From contig NZ_MRCE01000045.1 in the NCBI RefSeq assembly GCF_001904725.1, positions 1 to 33,102 on the forward strand: DNA of 33,102 nucleotides, written 5' to 3'. A program made the position numbers and the translations under genes. Within the stretch, counting starts at the first letter, position 1; each line of letters opens with the position of its first letter. The stretch is from Phormidium ambiguum IAM M-71 (GTDB lineage Bacteria; Cyanobacteriota; Cyanobacteriia; Cyanobacteriales; Aerosakkonemataceae). Below are positions 31,553 through 33,102 of the stretch, in pieces. Below the pieces are notes generated by a model, which searched no databases, had not been told where the DNA came from, and was given only the letters and a program-made list of their open reading frames with translations.

Positions 31553-32980
31553 TTAAAACTTAAGTCGCTGTCGATAATTTGCCACTGATTCTACCAATCC
31601 CATAGCGATAAAATTAGTTAGCATTGCCGATCGCCCATAACTGACCCAAGGTAAAGGAATCCCCGTTACCGGAGCCATCCCGATCGTCATCCCAATATTA
31701 ACAATCACCTGAAACACAATCATTGCCAAAACGCCAACAGCTAACAGAGAACCAAAATTATCCTTAGCACTCTGAGCAATCATGACCAGACGCAGACAAA
31801 GAAACCAAAAAACCAACAAAACCACAACACAACCAATAAAACCCAATTCCTCACCAATTGCCGAGAAAATAAAGTCCGTATGTTGTTCAGGAACAAAATT
31901 TCCCTGAGTTTGAGTTCCATGATACAAACCCCTGCCCCAAAGTTCACCCGAACCAATAGCAATGCGAGACTGAATCAAGTGATACCCCGAACCTAAAGGA
32001 TCGTGTTCCGGGTTTAAAAAAGTAATGATGCGATTTTTTTGATAATCCTTCAATACACCCCAAAAAATATGTCCAGCTTCACCACCAATTAAATTAATCG
32101 CCACTGCACCAACAGCACCTCTCACAGGCCAAGGCAGAGTTTGCCACCCAAGTACAGCCATTAAAGCTGCCCAAGCGCACCATCCCGGTAAGTAAACATT
32201 AAACAAAATCGCTGACACCAAGGGAGAACTGAGCAAAATTAACCAACCTGGATTCACATTAGCCCAATAAAGCATCCCTAAAGTAATCGCCCCAAAAACC
32301 AAAGAAGTTCCCAAATCTGGTTGTAAAAAAACTAAAATCCAAGGAATAGCCGTAATTGCCAAAGACCTAGCCAAAGAACCGAGAGTGGCAGAATTTTTCG
32401 CACTTAGTAGTACGGCCAGAGTAATAATCAACGATAACTTAGCAAACTCTGAAGGTTGAATGTTAAAAGCACCAATACTAATCCAGCGTTGAGCACCCTT
32501 GGCACTAGTACCAGCAATCATCACAAATATCAAAGATAGATTGCTAATACCGAAGATTACCCAATGCCATTTAATCAAGTTTTCATAACGCCAGCGAGTG
32601 CATAAAAGCATTAAGCACAAACCGACTACAGCAATAAGAATATGTTCTGACCATTTAGGAGCTTCTAAAAAAGCTTTAATCAACAGCAAGCCAAAAGCCA
32701 GACCGCCAAAAAACCATTGCTGCCAAGACTCATGAGCAACATAGAGGGCTGCTATCACCAACATCACCAGTACTACTGCTAAAGCACTGCAAGCAAAAAC
32801 CCAAGGATGCCACCAGTTGGGTGTAATCTGATTGAGTTCTGTACTACGGATCATGATGCCGCCTAAAAAGGAAAGTCCCATAGTTAGGGCAAATACCCAA
32901 AGGTCGGCTTGTTGCCAGGGTACGATGAGAGACTTCCAACGAAATGATTTGATTGACTTCAATAACATGGTTTTTGACAT
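31553..32980 (-). CDS. rodA: Rod-shape determining protein RodA
   Basis: RodA is the SEDS-family peptidoglycan glycosyltransferase that works with PBP2 and MreB in cell elongation. This 475-residue protein is longer than E. coli RodA (370) because of extra hydrophobic segments at the N-terminus and in the middle. Family motifs are [77 protein letters not shown] and [16 protein letters not shown]. In the last motif E. coli RodA has SYGGS where this one has SYGRS. The start is ATG at 32980, with a second in-frame ATG four codons later. STRR repeats lie immediately upstream. The nearby mre genes are not in this window. Confidence 0.93.
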   Translation of the reverse strand: MSKTMLLKSIKSFRWKSLIVPWQQADLWVFALTMGLSFLGGIMIRSTELNQITPNWWHPWVFACSALAVVLVMLVIAALYVAHESWQQWFFGGLAFGLLLIKAFLEAPKWSEHILIAVVGLCLMLLCTRWRYENLIKWHWVIFGISNLSLIFVMIAGTSAKGAQRWISIGAFNIQPSEFAKLSLIITLAVLLSAKNSATLGSLARSLAITAIPWILVFLQPDLGTSLVFGAITLGMLYWANVNPGWLILLSSPLVSAILFNVYLPGWCAWAALMAVLGWQTLPWPVRGAVGAVAINLIGGEAGHIFWGVLKDYQKNRIITFLNPEHDPLGSGYHLIQSRIAIGSGELWGRGLYHGTQTQGNFVPEQHTDFIFSAIGEELGFIGCVVVLLVFWFLCLRLVMIAQSAKDNFGSLLAVGVLAMIVFQVIVNIGMTIGMAPVTGIPLPWVSYGRSAMLTNFIAMGLVESVANYRQRLKF

Positions 32981-33009
32981 GAAGGACTAGGAAACTGGGG
33001 ATTGGGAAA

Positions 33010-33102
33010 GGCAGAAGGCAGAAGGCAGAAGGCAGAAGGCAGAAGGACAGAAAGGCAGAAGGCAGAAGGCAGAAGGCAGAAGGCAGAAGGCAGAAGGCAG
33101 AA
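33010..33102. repeat. STRR heptamer array GGCAGAA x12, running off the window
   Basis: Five perfect GGCAGAA units (33010-33044), one imperfect 9-base unit GGACAGAAA (33045-33053) and seven more perfect units to the window end. It begins 30 bp upstream of the rodA start. The full extent is unknown because the window ends inside it. Confidence 0.92.

Noticed and set aside
33010-33102. CRISPR array
   Set aside because: The units are contiguous 7-mers without spacers and no cas gene is in the window; this is a short tandem repeat.

Overview
The window is a chromosomal stretch of a cyanobacterium, most likely a filamentous one. The evidence is the density of HIP1 octamers (GCGATCGC, roughly one per 2 kb), a tRNA-Leu(UAA) split by the classic cyanobacterial group I intron, NDH-1 subunits found only in oxygenic phototrophs (ndhL, ndhS), the photosystem II assembly protein Psb34, and heptanucleotide GGCAGAA/CCTTCTG repeats (STRR type). 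No transposase, CRISPR array, prophage or conjugation gene was seen. The species cannot be fixed from sequence reading alone; the repeat families resemble those of Oscillatoria/Microcoleus-like genomes (inference).

Layout. 1-860: AT-rich spacer with five ATTTAAAT octamers, then intron-containing tRNA-Leu on the minus strand with a hairpin after it. 1137-3104 (+): ndhL, DUF3007, trpA and an exported DUF3122 protein. 3495-4623 (+): a cysteine-rich HxlR regulator and an RluE-type pseudouridine synthase. 4841-8302 (+): a signalling pair, a PP2C phosphatase with an N-terminal double zinc ribbon and a possible degenerate kinase segment, followed by an FHA-zinc ribbon-Ser/Thr kinase. 8441-10703 (-): a small DUF4327-like protein and citramalate synthase cimA. 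10952-13599 (+): a [2Fe-2S] ferredoxin, thiO and thiG as separate genes. 13785-13964 (+): psb34. 14158-20312 (+): a Ski2/ISE2-like RNA helicase, a DUF29 protein and an exported family-10-like glycosyl hydrolase. 20483-22402 (-): a Uup-like ABC-F ATPase. 22705-23205 (+): a GNAT acetyltransferase. 23288-26608 (-): two pentapeptide-repeat proteins and an unknown helical protein. 26973-27631 (+): two unrecognised small proteins, one a 45-residue single-span membrane protein. 27829-29904 (-): a CPA2 antiporter with universal-stress domains. 30388-32980 (-): a HAS-barrel-like protein, ndhS and rodA, ending in a long STRR array.

Most genes are housekeeping or photosynthetic. The less ordinary parts are: (1) the phosphatase/kinase pair, with zinc ribbons in both partners, a kinase-like but catalytically empty segment in the phosphatase, and a start-site hairpin covering its ribosome binding site; (2) the pentapeptide-repeat pair with matching ends and an unknown partner gene; (3) repeat DNA used as coding sequence in the glycosyl hydrolase, where an STRR forms the signal peptide core and intergenic-type repeats form the linker; (4) unrecognised small proteins. 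Nothing here can be declared a new system from sequence alone; the signalling pair and the pentapeptide cluster are the best candidates.

Several starts were moved downstream of the longest possible reading frame because the upstream extension is GTG/TTG-started, repeat-derived, or bypasses a good Shine-Dalgarno; each case is explained in its entry.
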